Source of the DNA: Clostridiales bacterium
Lineage (GTDB): Bacteria; Bacillota; Clostridia; Lachnospirales; WQUN01
DNA length: 64,000 nt
Direction of reading: 5' to 3'
Assembly (NCBI GenBank): GCA_031269465.1
Contig: JAISZB010000335.1
Coordinates: 1-64,000 of the forward strand
A program made the position numbers and the translations under genes. Shown piece after piece: positions 34,400 through 43,805 of the stretch (within the stretch, counting starts at the first letter, position 1; the number at the start of each line of letters is the position of its first letter). The notes beneath the pieces were generated by a model. The model was given only the letters and a program-made list of their open reading frames with translations, was not told the origin of the DNA and searched no databases.

Positions 34400-34428
34400 A
34401 GTATATCATGTATGATTTGGCATGTCAA
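34400..34428 (-). promoter_or_regulatory. Promoter of the ManD-SDR operon
   Basis: On the minus strand TTGACA (34428-34423), a 17-base spacer and TATACT (34405-34400). One TCAAACATATC box overlaps the -35 element and the other lies at the expected start site (about 34393), the layout of a repressed promoter. Confidence 0.8.
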
Positions 34429-34553
34429 ACATATCGATTGAAGCATTAAATGGCTTGCTTCGCGGGACTCGAGGGCTTTTTGGCGCAAAAAGCGGTGATT
34501 AGGGAGTATCTGGACTAATATTCTGAAAAATAATGATTACATCGTGCACTTGT

Positions 34554-34582
34554 TTGACATATCAGGCGCAAGCATTTATAAT
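34554..34582 (+). promoter_or_regulatory. Promoter of the GntR-LacI regulator gene
   Basis: TTGACA (34554-34559), a 17-base spacer and TATAAT (34577-34582): a perfect sigma-A consensus. TTTGACATATC over the -35 element resembles the operator boxes of the opposite promoter, which would allow autoregulation. The leader is about 240 bases long. Confidence 0.8.
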
Positions 34583-34826
34583 TCTATGTAGGGGCTTGAA
34601 ATCGCGAGAAAAGTATTTATCTCTTGCGCAGCCAATGCGGGATTTTAGGGTTTTTTATACTGAAGCGCAGTCTAATATACTGATTTGCGAGCAGGATTAT
34701 CCAAGGAAGATTGCAGCGCCCCGACCAAAAATCAGGGTTTTCCAATGCGCATCCGTCCAAACTCTCGCTCATTGCATTTCAAAAAGCATTTAAGCGCATT
34801 GATATAAAAGCAAAGGCAGGCGAAAT

Positions 34827-35927
34827 ATGGCTCAGTTGGATGAATCTCCATTATACCGAATAATTGCCGAGGATCTGATCAGGGAGATAAAAGTTGGCGA
34901 CTATGACGCTAGCAAACCGCTGTGCACAGAGAAAAGCTTGTGCCAGCGCTATAACGTCAGCCGAATAACAGCAAAAAAGGCAATAGAGATGGTCGAAAAA
35001 GAGGGGCTCATTTACCGCATGCGCGGCAGGGGGAGCTTTGTCAAGGAAGGCGCGGTTATCATAAAGGAGCCTGTTGATGTTTATCTTCCAAAGAATGTGG
35101 CTTTAGTCGCGCCTTTTAGCATCACCAAAGGAGGGCTTTTCATCGCTATCGAAGCGGCGGCTCTGGATTTGGCTGAAGCTGACTGCTTTTTTTCCCTTCA
35201 CATGCACAAAAAAGAGGATGAGATGCTGATGGCACTTAGAAAGCTTGATATCTCAGGACTCTTATACTACCCATCCGGAGTGGTGCGCATGGATCTAATG
35301 AAGCCTTTCATCGAGTCCGGAAAGCCGGTTGTGGTGCTTGACAAGCCGCATAACGAACCTTCCTGCAGCAGCATCACCTGCGACAATTACGACGGCGGAA
35401 GGCTTTTGACTAAGCATCTGCTTGTCTACGGCCACCGGAAGACAGCATACTTGTCAAGATTCACAGAAAAGCTCTCAAGCGTCAGGGATCGCTACAAGGG
35501 TTACGTCGATACTCTGAAGGAAAGCGGACGCGGACTGCAACCCCGCTTCATAAAGCTGGATACCCCTCCCAACAGCCCGCCGAGCCATGATCTGCTCCGC
35601 CACATCATAATAACCCTGAGAAATGAAGGCGTCACGGCGCTTCTATGTGAAAACGACGAGGTCGCCTTCTATGTATACTTGTGCTGCATGAGCCTCGGCC
35701 TCAGTGTGCCGCAAAATATAAGCGTCGTAGGCTTTGACAACACAGAGTGGTCAGTTACGAGCGGCCTCCAGATTACAACTATAGACCAAAATTTCGCGCT
35801 CATCGGCCAAGCGATCGCGAAGGTCCTTACAGCTGCTGAATACCGCCCCCAGCACATACGGATACCTGTAAAGCTTATACCCAGGGCCTCTTCAGGATAC
35901 TGCTCCGATGAGCCGGTTGACATCTGA
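34827..35927 (+). CDS. GntR/LacI-hybrid transcription regulator
   Basis: 366-residue regulator with a GntR-type winged helix at about residues 5-75 (LCQRYNVSRITAKKAIEMVEKEGLI and the wing RGRGSFV) and a LacI/periplasmic-binding-like sugar sensor from about 90 to the end (CDNYDGGRLLTKHLL, VVGFDNTEWS). Such AraR-type hybrids repress sugar genes until an effector binds. Divergent placement from the ManD operon and position before an ABC importer make both likely targets. The ribosome binding site is weak (AGGC). A terminator follows. Confidence 0.88.
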   Translation: MAQLDESPLYRIIAEDLIREIKVGDYDASKPLCTEKSLCQRYNVSRITAKKAIEMVEKEGLIYRMRGRGSFVKEGAVIIKEPVDVYLPKNVALVAPFSITKGGLFIAIEAAALDLAEADCFFSLHMHKKEDEMLMALRKLDISGLLYYPSGVVRMDLMKPFIESGKPVVVLDKPHNEPSCSSITCDNYDGGRLLTKHLLVYGHRKTAYLSRFTEKLSSVRDRYKGYVDTLKESGRGLQPRFIKLDTPPNSPPSHDLLRHIIITLRNEGVTALLCENDEVAFYVYLCCMSLGLSVPQNISVVGFDNTEWSVTSGLQITTIDQNFALIGQAIAKVLTAAEYRPQHIRIPVKLIPRASSGYCSDEPVDI

Positions 35928-35994
35928 ATTGCAATGAAAACATTGATATAAAACATTATATCAATGTTTCCTTCAAAATAAACGCTCTGGTAAT

Positions 35995-36038
35995 AGCGCC
36001 AGCACTTTATTTCCTTAAGAGCTGGCGCTTCGTCTTTT
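35995..36038 (+). terminator. Terminator after the GntR-LacI gene
   Basis: AGCGCCAGC (35995-36003) pairs with GCTGGCGCT (36021-36029) followed by TCGTCTTTTT. A second AT-rich hairpin (AAACATTGATAT, 35938-35949 with 35958-35969) lies just before it. Confidence 0.8.
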
Positions 36039-36093
36039 TGTACAATTAATCAATGAGTCAATGATTTTTTTCATATTATTTTTGAATTAGGTA

Positions 36094-36122
36094 TTGACAA
36101 AGATATAGAATGCTAGTATAGT
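36094..36122 (+). promoter_or_regulatory. Promoter of the first ABC-importer operon
   Basis: TTGACA (36094-36099), a 17-base spacer and TATAGT (36117-36122). Transcription would start near 36129. Confidence 0.85.
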
Positions 36123-36140
36123 ATATATCATAAAGACAGA

Positions 36141-36152
36141 TTGTCATGACAA
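36141..36152. promoter_or_regulatory. Palindromic operator candidate TTGTCATGACAA
   Basis: A perfect 12-base palindrome placed about 12 bases downstream of the predicted start site, where a bound repressor would block transcription. The adjacent GntR-type regulator is the likely binder; GntR sites are often short palindromes of this kind. Confidence 0.6.
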
Positions 36153-36178
36153 ATAATATATCAAATGGAGGCGATGCC

Positions 36179-37132
36179 ATGACGGCGGCACGCGTTGCGC
36201 CTAGAAAGAGAAAAAGCAAGCTCAAAGCAGTTGCGCAGAACTGGCAGATGTATCTGATGGCCGCTCCGGCGGCTATGCTGCTGTTTTTATTTTCCTATCT
36301 TCCTATGGCGGGGCTTGTGGTGGCATTTAAAAGGTATTCTTTCGATACCGGCATCTTTGGAAGTCCGTGGGCGGATCCCTGGTATAAAAACTTTGAGATT
36401 CTATTCAAAAACAATCCTGCCGCCTTCACAGCCATGAGAAACACCTTGTTCCTTAACGCCATGTTCATTTTAGCCGGAACAGTGTTTGCGCTGGCGCTGG
36501 CTTTGAGCTTCAACGAGCTTAGAAGCCCTCTTTACAAAAGGATCACGCAGTCTCTAAGCTTTCTGCCCTTTTTCATATCAACAGTAGTAGTAGGAGTTTT
36601 TGTATCGGGCATGCTTGCATATGAGACCGGCTCCTTAAATGGAATGCTTCAATCTCTAGGATTGCGCAGAGTCAACTTTTATATGAAAGCTGAGTACTGG
36701 CCGCTTATTATGCTAATTGTAAACATTTGGAAGGGCGCCGGCTACAACTCCATTGTATATTTGGCGGCTATATCCGGTATCGACACCGCTTTTTACGAAG
36801 CGGCCGAAATAGACGGCGCTTCGAGAATGCAACAGATTTGGAGGATAACTTTGCCGCTTCTAAGGCCCACAGTAATCATACTTACGATCATGGCGGTAGG
36901 CAGAATCATGAACTCTGACTTCGGCTTGTTCTTCAATGTAACCAGAGATATCCCGACTCTGTACCCCACGGTCGACGTCATTGACACTTACATCTATAGA
37001 GCGCTGCGCAAGCTCGGAGATATCGGCATTTCCTCCGCGACAGGATTCTTCCAATCCGTCGTCTCACTTATCCTGGTGCTATCAAGCAATAAGCTTGCTA
37101 ACGGAGTTGAAGAGGGTTCGGCATTGTTCTAG
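36179..37132 (+). CDS. Sugar ABC transporter permease (LplB/YteP type)
   Basis: Inner-membrane permease of about 317 residues in the CUT1 binding-protein-dependent transport family. Six hydrophobic segments are evident, and the EAA loop that contacts the ATPase reads EAAEIDGASRMQQIWRITLP. The ATG at 36179 is preferred because GGAGG lies seven bases upstream; an ATG 33 bases earlier lacks a site. It forms the channel with the LplC-like permease encoded next. No ATPase gene is nearby, as is usual for systems sharing MsmK-type ATPases. Confidence 0.9.
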   Translation: MTAARVAPRKRKSKLKAVAQNWQMYLMAAPAAMLLFLFSYLPMAGLVVAFKRYSFDTGIFGSPWADPWYKNFEILFKNNPAAFTAMRNTLFLNAMFILAGTVFALALALSFNELRSPLYKRITQSLSFLPFFISTVVVGVFVSGMLAYETGSLNGMLQSLGLRRVNFYMKAEYWPLIMLIVNIWKGAGYNSIVYLAAISGIDTAFYEAAEIDGASRMQQIWRITLPLLRPTVIILTIMAVGRIMNSDFGLFFNVTRDIPTLYPTVDVIDTYIYRALRKLGDIGISSATGFFQSVVSLILVLSSNKLANGVEEGSALF

Positions 37133-37231
37133 CTAGCGCGAAGTTGCGTTAATAGCTCGATCCTTCGCTTTCACGTCAGTTCGCTCTAGTTCAGGGGGAA
37201 AAAGGAAGCATCCATCAAAGGAGGGACGTCG

Positions 37232-38119
37232 ATGGCATCACCGCAAAAACTAACCCCAGGCCGCGCGCTTACAATGCTGTTTACCGGCGCTTTCGCGCTG
37301 GCGTGCCTTTATCCCTTCATCATGGTCATAAGCGGATCTCTCACTACAAGGCAAGCTGCGGCTACATACGGCTTCACGCTCGTACCAAGGGAGTTCTCGA
37401 CTGAAGCATACAAGATCCTCTTCAGCAACTCCTGGGCTATCATCAATGGCTACAAGGTTACATTGGCAGTTACTTTCATCGGTACAGCCGCCTCCATCCT
37501 GACAAACTCAATGATGGCCTTTGCCTTGTCCCAGCCAAGCCTCCCAGGAAAAAAGGCGCTCAACATCTATGTCCTCATCACCATGCTTTTCAACGGCGGC
37601 ATGGTTCCCTGGTACATAGTATGCACTAGGTACCTCCACCTGAAAGACAGCCTTTTTGCGCTAATCATACCTATGCTCGCGGGCGCCTGGAACATCTTCC
37701 TTATAAGAAACTATTTCAGGTCCATCCCCTATGATCTTTACGAGTCGGCAAAGATAGACGGTGCGGGAGATTTTTACGCATTCATCCGCATCTACGTCCC
37801 TCTGGCAAAGCCTGTACTTGCAACTGTGCTTCTATTCACCGCTCTCGGATACTGGAACGACTGGTGGCTTGGACTCATGCTCATTGAGAAGCAAGAGCTT
37901 CAGCCCTTGCAGATGCTTCTGAGGGCTATTATCTCAAACATCCAATTCCTCCAAACAATGGACTCCTCGCCCCAAATGCAGCTTATGATGGCAAACATCC
38001 CCGGAGACGGCGTCCGAATGGCTCTTGTCGTAATCACTACAGGCCCCATCATTGCCTTGTATCCGTTCGTCCAGAGATATTTTGTAAAGGGAATTATGAT
38101 CGGATCAGTTAAAGGTTGA
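37232..38119 (+). CDS. Sugar ABC transporter permease (LplC/YtcP type)
   Basis: 295-residue CUT1 permease with six membrane segments; the EAA loop is ESAKIDGAGDFYAFIRIYVPLA near residue 171 and the C-terminus QRYFVKGIMIGSVKG is typical of the LplC branch. Partner of the preceding permease. Start ATG after AAAGGAGGG. It leaves a 99-base gap after the first permease. Confidence 0.92.
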   Translation: MASPQKLTPGRALTMLFTGAFALACLYPFIMVISGSLTTRQAAATYGFTLVPREFSTEAYKILFSNSWAIINGYKVTLAVTFIGTAASILTNSMMAFALSQPSLPGKKALNIYVLITMLFNGGMVPWYIVCTRYLHLKDSLFALIIPMLAGAWNIFLIRNYFRSIPYDLYESAKIDGAGDFYAFIRIYVPLAKPVLATVLLFTALGYWNDWWLGLMLIEKQELQPLQMLLRAIISNIQFLQTMDSSPQMQLMMANIPGDGVRMALVVITTGPIIALYPFVQRYFVKGIMIGSVKG

Positions 38120-38237
38120 ACCGCCTCGCATATGCCGCCTTCACAAAAAGGCGCGCCGTTTTGCGGCTCTGCCGAAAGCGCCGTAACTTTCATCCGCGTT
38201 TCGCATGGCGCCGCGGATATAATAAGGAGGATCAATA

Positions 38238-39764
38238 ATGAAACAGCGTTTGATGTGCCTATGTCTTGGTTTATTCATGATTCTATGCGCGGCTTGCTCC
38301 GGAGGCCAAGCCCCAACCGCCTCGCCTGCCACGCCAGCCCCCGTTTCAAGCTCTTCAGAAGGCGAAAGCTCCGCGTCTGATCCCGGCCTGCCAGAGGTCA
38401 CTCTACACTTCATTTTCTTTGACGGAAAGAAATCCGCCACCGACGAGGTTTGGACCGCAATAGGGGATAAATTCAAAAACGAGTTCAATGCCAAGTTCGA
38501 CGTGCAATTCATAGCCGGCACCGACTACAAGGACAGGATGCTGGTAAAGCAAGGCGCTGGCGACAAGTGGGATCTGAACTTCGAGGGCGAGTGGCTGTCT
38601 TATTTCCAAATGATCAATATGAACGCTTATATGGGCCTTAATGATCTGCTACCCCAATATGCTCCTGATCTCTACAATGTCTACCAGGACTCCGGCGTAC
38701 TCAAGGCCGCAACTTCAAAGGGCCAGATAGTCGCCCTCCCTTGGACCAACGTAATGAGCACGAGGCCGTTTTTCCAGTGGCGCGGAGATCTCGACGACAC
38801 CGATCCCGCGTCAATAAAAACAATCGAAGACATAGAGAAGCTTCTCTACTCCCTGAAAGAAAAATATCCGGATAAATACATAATAGAAAACGCTGGCCTG
38901 GATTTATTCAAGCTCAAGTACGATCAGGTCACGCTTGCTCATAATTTCGTCTTCGACGCACGCGCAAGCAAAGTGGAGATCCACCACGTAACCGAAACCC
39001 CCTCCTACTTGGAAAGGGCCGAGTATGCCTACAAATGGCAGAATGACGGCTTAATATGGGCTGATGTGCTCGTGGATCAGCTTGATCACAACCAGCTTAT
39101 AAACCAAGGCCAGCTGATCACGAAATTTGGAACTTTCGAATACTCCCGTTCCGCCCGCGCATGGGTCGAACCGAGCGCCTTCTGGGCATACAACCATCTC
39201 TATGAAGACAAAATGTGGGCCAACAGAACCCCGTTGGCTAACATAGTGGCCATCCCCAGGACAGCTGAAAACCCTGAACGCACTTTGATGTTCCTGAATC
39301 TTCTTGAAACGAGCCAAGAGCTCTATGATATGGTTCATTACGGAATAGAGGGAAAGACCTATGTCATGCAGGATGATTTCGTCGCTTTCCCTGAAGGCAT
39401 GAACGCGGCTAATTCAAACTATCAGCTCTGGCAGGGCCGCTGGGCATTGTTCAAGCCTCAGTTCATGCGCCCCGACAGCGAGTACGCAAAGGATTTCTGG
39501 AAAGAGGAGAAAGATTTCGCCGAAAGCAATCCCAACAATTTTGTTTCCCCTCTTGAAGGATTCAGTTTCGACACAGAGCCGGTAACGACCGAAATAGCTC
39601 AAATTTCCCAGCTTTACGACGCGGCTGAAAAGATGCTCGATGTCGGGCTGGCAGGCGAGCCTTCCGCTGTCGTCGCTGAGCTTCAAACAGCTTTGAAGAA
39701 TGCGGGCTTGGATAAAGTAAAGGCTGAATTCCAAAGGCAGATTGACGCGTTTTTGGCGCTGTAG
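38238..39764 (+). CDS. Extracellular sugar-binding lipoprotein with DUF3502-like C-terminus
   Basis: 508-residue solute-binding protein. The signal peptide ends in a lipobox LCAAC near residue 20, followed by a Pro/Ser-rich tether. The C-terminal part, with FSFDTEPVTTEIAQISQLY and a final helix, matches the DUF3502 extension usual in binding proteins that work with LplB/LplC permeases. It would capture an oligosaccharide at the cell surface; the adjacent alpha-mannosidase suggests a mannoside. Start ATG after AAGGAGG. A terminator follows before the mannosidase gene. Confidence 0.92.
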   Translation: MKQRLMCLCLGLFMILCAACSGGQAPTASPATPAPVSSSSEGESSASDPGLPEVTLHFIFFDGKKSATDEVWTAIGDKFKNEFNAKFDVQFIAGTDYKDRMLVKQGAGDKWDLNFEGEWLSYFQMINMNAYMGLNDLLPQYAPDLYNVYQDSGVLKAATSKGQIVALPWTNVMSTRPFFQWRGDLDDTDPASIKTIEDIEKLLYSLKEKYPDKYIIENAGLDLFKLKYDQVTLAHNFVFDARASKVEIHHVTETPSYLERAEYAYKWQNDGLIWADVLVDQLDHNQLINQGQLITKFGTFEYSRSARAWVEPSAFWAYNHLYEDKMWANRTPLANIVAIPRTAENPERTLMFLNLLETSQELYDMVHYGIEGKTYVMQDDFVAFPEGMNAANSNYQLWQGRWALFKPQFMRPDSEYAKDFWKEEKDFAESNPNNFVSPLEGFSFDTEPVTTEIAQISQLYDAAEKMLDVGLAGEPSAVVAELQTALKNAGLDKVKAEFQRQIDAFLAL

Positions 39765-39930
39765 ACCCTCGCTGACGGTTGAAAGTTCAAGACAGGCGAT
39801 CAAGTTGCTCAATAGGTCGCCTTGCCGCGGCAAAGCAGCATGGCTGTTGCTTTGCTCGGGCAGGAAAGTGCCGGTTGCGGCCCTCAATCGGCGCGTTTGA
39901 TTGCAATCGGCGTATTCTATGCAAAGTATG

Positions 39931-39979
39931 AAGCCTTCCCGCTTATTGGCTGTAAAACCAACTTGCGGGCGGGCTTTTT
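39931..39979 (+). terminator. Terminator after the binding-protein gene
   Basis: AAGCCTTCCCGC (39931-39942) pairs with GCGGGCGGGCTT (39965-39976), then a T-run. Read-through would connect the ABC genes to the mannosidase gene 36 bases on. Confidence 0.75.
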
Positions 39980-40014
39980 AAGGGAATATCAAAAATGAAG
40001 AAATGAGGACTGCC

Positions 40015-43000
40015 ATGATTAGCGCATCCCAATTAGAGCGCACGATTAAAAAGATGGAGCGATTCGCTTCAACGCTGGAGGATCGCCTGTTTATAAAAGT
40101 CGATGAAGTATCCATGTCAAGGCTTGACGTTTCAGAAAGAAGGCACGCCATGCCGAATCCGGATCAAGCGCAGCCTTTCGCCCCAGGCTGCGCCTGGGGC
40201 GAGGAGCGCGCCTGGCTCTGGCTTTTTGGGGAATACACCCCGCCTGAAACCCTGGCTGGACGCACGCTCTACATTTATCCAAAGACGACTTGCAATGAAG
40301 GCATGCTCTGGGTTGATGGAGAGCCATTTGGAATCTTCACCTCCAAAAAGCCCCGCGACGCAAGCCGAGGCAATCATTACTGCGATCTTCTGTCCATAAA
40401 GGCGGAACCCGGCAAATCGCTCGCCATTGCCCTGGAATACTACGCGGGGCATCCTAATCCCGGAACCATGCCGCTAGTAACTGAGCATCCCAATTACAAA
40501 TACCTGATAGGCCCTACTGACATATGTTTAAAAGACGAGCTGATAAGCGATTTTCTCTTTGACTTGCTCACAGTTTGCGGTTTAATCGACGCTTTGGATG
40601 AAAGAAGCTTCCGCAGGGCTGACGCTATAAACGCCTTGTCTCAAGTCCATTCCATTGTCCTCGTTGATCCTGACAATGCGGACGAGGAAGAATTCAGGCA
40701 ATCCTTAAAAATCGCTCATCCAGCGCTTAAAGAAATCCTTTCGTCAAAGAATTCCGCAAGCGCTCCGTTTGCCGGACTCATCGGCCACAGCCACATGGAT
40801 ACGGCATGGCTTTGGCCGGTTGAGGAAACTATAAAAAAATGCGCTAGAACCTATGCAAACCAGCTGGCTCTCATGGAGCAATACCCTGAGTATCTCTTCA
40901 TCCAAAGCTCCGCTTTCCATAGCGACGCAATGAGGCTGAATTATCCGGGCCTGTTTGAAAGGATTAAAGAAAAGGTTCTCGAAGGCCGCTATGAGCCAAA
41001 CGGCGGCATATGGGTGGAGTGCGACTGCAACCTGGTTTCAGGCGAATCGCTGGCAAGGCAGTTCATCTGGGGGCAGCGGTTCACTCGCAGGCATTTCTCT
41101 TATACCGCAGACGTATTCTGGCTTCCGGATACATTCGGGTACAGCGCCGCCATACCGCAGATAATGAAGCTGGCAGGGGTGAAATATTTCCTTACCACCA
41201 AAATGAGCTGGAACGACACCAATAGATTTCCATACGACACCTTTGTCTGGCAGGGAATTGACTCAACCAAAGTACTTGCGCATCTTAACCAGTCCCATCT
41301 TTGGCCCACCCCGCAAAACCTCCAGGAATACGTTGTAAGCGGCGAGATTTCGGGAAGCTGCGTAAGAGAAAAAACCGTCTCTAGGCAGAGGCTGCTTTCC
41401 TTCGGATACGGCGACGGAGGCGGCGGCCCCCAATTTCAAATGCTCGAAATGGCAAGGCGCCTGGAAGACTTGGATGGGCTTCCAAGAAGCGGGTACCGGA
41501 CAGCCAGCGAATTCATGCAGGAGCTGGAAACGCAGCTTAAAGAGCCTTCTATCTATTTCGGAGAGCTGTACCTTGAGCTTCATAGGGGAACTTTGACTAA
41601 CCAGCACCAGATAAAAAGGAACAACAGGCTCTCGGAAATAGCCCTTCATGACCTGGAATACGCCGCAGTCAGAGATGCCGCCTCTAAAGGCAAGGCATGC
41701 AGCTCCGACAACATCCGCGATTTGACTCAAATCCTTCTTGTAAACCAGTTCCACGACATTTTGCCGGGAACTTGCATTGAGGAAGTCCATGAACTCTCGC
41801 TGAAAGAGACATCAGCGCTTATTATCGAGGCCCGCGAAAGGACAAGGGCATTGCTTGAAGGAGAAAATCACGGACTTAGCCTTACCAATACGCTTTCTTT
41901 CTCAAGATCGGATCCTGTCTATCTTCCGCTTGGAGGCTATAACTTGCCCGAAGGCGCCCTCGCTCAGGAGACGGATACACTTTTCGGCCCCAAGCTGGCA
42001 GTTGGCGGGCTGAAGCTTGAACCGCTCTCAAGCTTGATTATAGGAGAAGGAAATACCGCAATATCTCCGCAAAACCCGTTTAAATATGAAAACAGCGTTC
42101 TAGAGACTCCTTTCGCTACTATAACATTTGATGAGAATGGATTCATTTCCTCATTTCTGGACAAAACTTCATACAACAGGGAGCTTAGGGGAGAAGGATT
42201 CCCGCTCGGAACATACCTCGTCGCTGAGGATGTGCCGCTCATATACGACAACTGGGATATAGACGCCGACATAGAACGAAAGCTTGAGCCTAAAGCCAAG
42301 CTTATAAGCCGCGAAACCGTAAGTTGCGGGGCTGTCGAATTCAGAATCAGAAGTTTGTATCAGCTGACCCCCGAAAGTTCGCTGCAACAGGACTTTATAG
42401 CGTATGCGGACAGCCCTCTAGTGCGCTTTGAACTCATGATTGACTGGCAGAATCACCACAGGCTTCTGAAAGTTGCTTTCGACACTTCAATAAAGGCCCA
42501 AGACGCTCGGTTTGAGATCCAATTCGGACACATAAAAAGAGCTACCCATCGAAATACTGACATAGAAAAAGCCAAGTTTGAAGTATGCAACCACAAGTAC
42601 ACCGATCTGTCAGAATCTCAGTACGGCGCAGCAATCCTTAACGATTGCAAGTACGGCATATCCGTGCGGGACGGACAAATGCGCCTTACGCTTCACAAAG
42701 GAGGCAATCGTCCCGATATAAAAGGCGATTTGGGAAGACATTTCATGAGCTTCGGATTCCTGCCGCATAGCTGCGGCTTCTCATCCGCATCCGTAGTGCA
42801 TGCCGCATATGAGTTTAACTATCCCGTTCTTTGCCATAAGGGCGGATGCGCTTCGCCTCCTCTTGCCGATGCGGGAAACCCCGCCGTGATAATCGAGTCC
42901 GTAAAGCCCCCAGAAGACAGCGCAAATGCCTTTATCCTCAGAATGTATGAATCAGAAGGCTCAACAGCTCATGCCGAAATAAACGTTTTCTGCGCAAAAA

Positions 43001-43113
43001 GAATCACGCCCGTAAATCTTTTGGAGGAGCCTTGCGGCGAATCGATATGCGGCGACATTGCTGTTTTAAATTTCAGGCCCTTTGAGATTAAAACTCTCTT
43101 AGTAGATTATTGA
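40015..43113 (+). CDS. GH38 alpha-mannosidase
   Basis: Cytosolic (no signal peptide) glycoside hydrolase of about 1032 residues. The GH38 N-terminal catalytic domain has GHSHMDTAWLWP near residue 258 with zinc-binding His and Asp, FWLPDTFGYSAAIPQI near residue 370 with the nucleophile Asp, and NQFHDILPGTCI near residue 580 with another zinc His; a GH38 middle domain and beta-sandwich C-terminus follow. It would cleave alpha-mannosides imported by the preceding transporter. Start: ATG at 40015 with GAGGA five bases upstream; an ATG four codons earlier is possible. Confidence 0.93.
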   Translation: MISASQLERTIKKMERFASTLEDRLFIKVDEVSMSRLDVSERRHAMPNPDQAQPFAPGCAWGEERAWLWLFGEYTPPETLAGRTLYIYPKTTCNEGMLWVDGEPFGIFTSKKPRDASRGNHYCDLLSIKAEPGKSLAIALEYYAGHPNPGTMPLVTEHPNYKYLIGPTDICLKDELISDFLFDLLTVCGLIDALDERSFRRADAINALSQVHSIVLVDPDNADEEEFRQSLKIAHPALKEILSSKNSASAPFAGLIGHSHMDTAWLWPVEETIKKCARTYANQLALMEQYPEYLFIQSSAFHSDAMRLNYPGLFERIKEKVLEGRYEPNGGIWVECDCNLVSGESLARQFIWGQRFTRRHFSYTADVFWLPDTFGYSAAIPQIMKLAGVKYFLTTKMSWNDTNRFPYDTFVWQGIDSTKVLAHLNQSHLWPTPQNLQEYVVSGEISGSCVREKTVSRQRLLSFGYGDGGGGPQFQMLEMARRLEDLDGLPRSGYRTASEFMQELETQLKEPSIYFGELYLELHRGTLTNQHQIKRNNRLSEIALHDLEYAAVRDAASKGKACSSDNIRDLTQILLVNQFHDILPGTCIEEVHELSLKETSALIIEARERTRALLEGENHGLSLTNTLSFSRSDPVYLPLGGYNLPEGALAQETDTLFGPKLAVGGLKLEPLSSLIIGEGNTAISPQNPFKYENSVLETPFATITFDENGFISSFLDKTSYNRELRGEGFPLGTYLVAEDVPLIYDNWDIDADIERKLEPKAKLISRETVSCGAVEFRIRSLYQLTPESSLQQDFIAYADSPLVRFELMIDWQNHHRLLKVAFDTSIKAQDARFEIQFGHIKRATHRNTDIEKAKFEVCNHKYTDLSESQYGAAILNDCKYGISVRDGQMRLTLHKGGNRPDIKGDLGRHFMSFGFLPHSCGFSSASVVHAAYEFNYPVLCHKGGCASPPLADAGNPAVIIESVKPPEDSANAFILRMYESEGSTAHAEINVFCAKRITPVNLLEEPCGESICGDIAVLNFRPFEIKTLLVDY

Positions 43114-43513
43114 TATTCTATACTGATTGCAACCAAATGTTTAAATGACCCCGAGAGATCCTGAGCATCCGTCCCGGCCTGAGATGAAGTCCACATGTGG
43201 TGTTACATAAAATGTAGGAATAACTAAAATATGCTGAATATGGCGAAAACGTATAAGCTAAAACAATGTCGCTGATGGCCTTTTAAAGCCTGTGTATTGC
43301 TATAACTGCCTACTATTTTCATATGCGCCCATGCAATCAGTATACTTGACCGGGCCGCATACTTTAAGCTATAATAGTGCAACCGGAGTTTAATTATCCA
43401 CTTTCAAGGTGCGAAATGCCTGTATCAATCGCACTCGCTGTACAGTCAAGCTAAAATAGGAATTTCATATGCAAATCAGTATATAGGATCCGAGGAAGCA
43501 GGTCAGTCAATCA
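43114..43513. other. Gap after the mannosidase gene
   Basis: No gene; holds a family A element (43381-43484) and AT-rich sequence. It ends where the IS200/IS605-type sequences begin. Confidence 0.5.
43381..43484. repeat. Family A element, partly degraded
   Basis: GGAGTTTAATTATCCA opens, GTGCGAAATGCC is the core, ACAGTCAAGCTAAAATAGG and ATGCAAATCAGTATA close. Left and right inner arms pair imperfectly. Confidence 0.65.
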
Positions 43514-43534
43514 CCCCATAGCTAAAGCAAGGGG
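43514..43534. mobile_element. IS200/IS605-type terminal hairpin
   Basis: CCCCATAGCTAAAGCAAGGGG forms a stem (CCCC/GGGG and GCT/AGC) of the kind found at the ends of IS200/IS605-superfamily elements. It is followed by GCTTGC and two imperfect copies of AGTCTTGATTGACTA (43541-43577). It matches in layout the hairpins at 44103 and 47015 and marks an element end. Confidence 0.6.
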
Positions 43535-43619
43535 CTTGCAAAAGTCTTGATTGACTAGCCTAAGTCTTAATTGACTACGCTGTCCGAAAATACATAGGCG
43601 GATCGAGAGAGCAAGGCCG

Positions 43620-43805
43620 CACACATTAGCGGGTGTAAACTCCGTCCAGTTAAGGCACAGCCATGCCGCTGGCAGCGAGCCGCGGCAATGTTCTGGCAGT
43701 GGGGCATCCTAAGCGTCGGCAACTGAGCGCTAGGCCTGAAAGCTGTCAGGTTCCGAAATTATCCGCGGCTGGGCGCCGACGGCAGCGACCAGCCGGAAGG
43801 CAATA
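43620..43805 (+). ncRNA. Candidate omega RNA (HEARO) of an IscB element
   Basis: A GC-rich block with several hairpins directly upstream of an iscB 3' remnant, where omega RNAs lie. Stems seen: TGCCGC with GCGGCA (about 43662-43685), CCTGA-AAGCTG-TCAGG (about 43736-43751) and GGCTGG with CCAGCC near its end. The segments GGCAGTGGGGCAT, CGGCAACTGAGCGC and CAGCGACCAGCCGG look like conserved HEARO patches as I remember them; no alignment was possible. The guide would be at its 5' end, near 43600-43640. As the iscB coding body is deleted, this RNA is probably non-functional in cis. Confidence 0.45.

Larger units (their letters stand above)
34322..34826. promoter_or_regulatory. Divergent control region between the ManD-type and GntR-LacI genes
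   Basis: The region holds two sigma-A-type promoters pointing outward and repeated TCAAACATATC boxes (34387-34397, 34425-34435). A related TTTGACATATC lies in the regulator promoter. A degraded family A sequence is seen at about 34655-34750. No gene is present. Confidence 0.7.
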
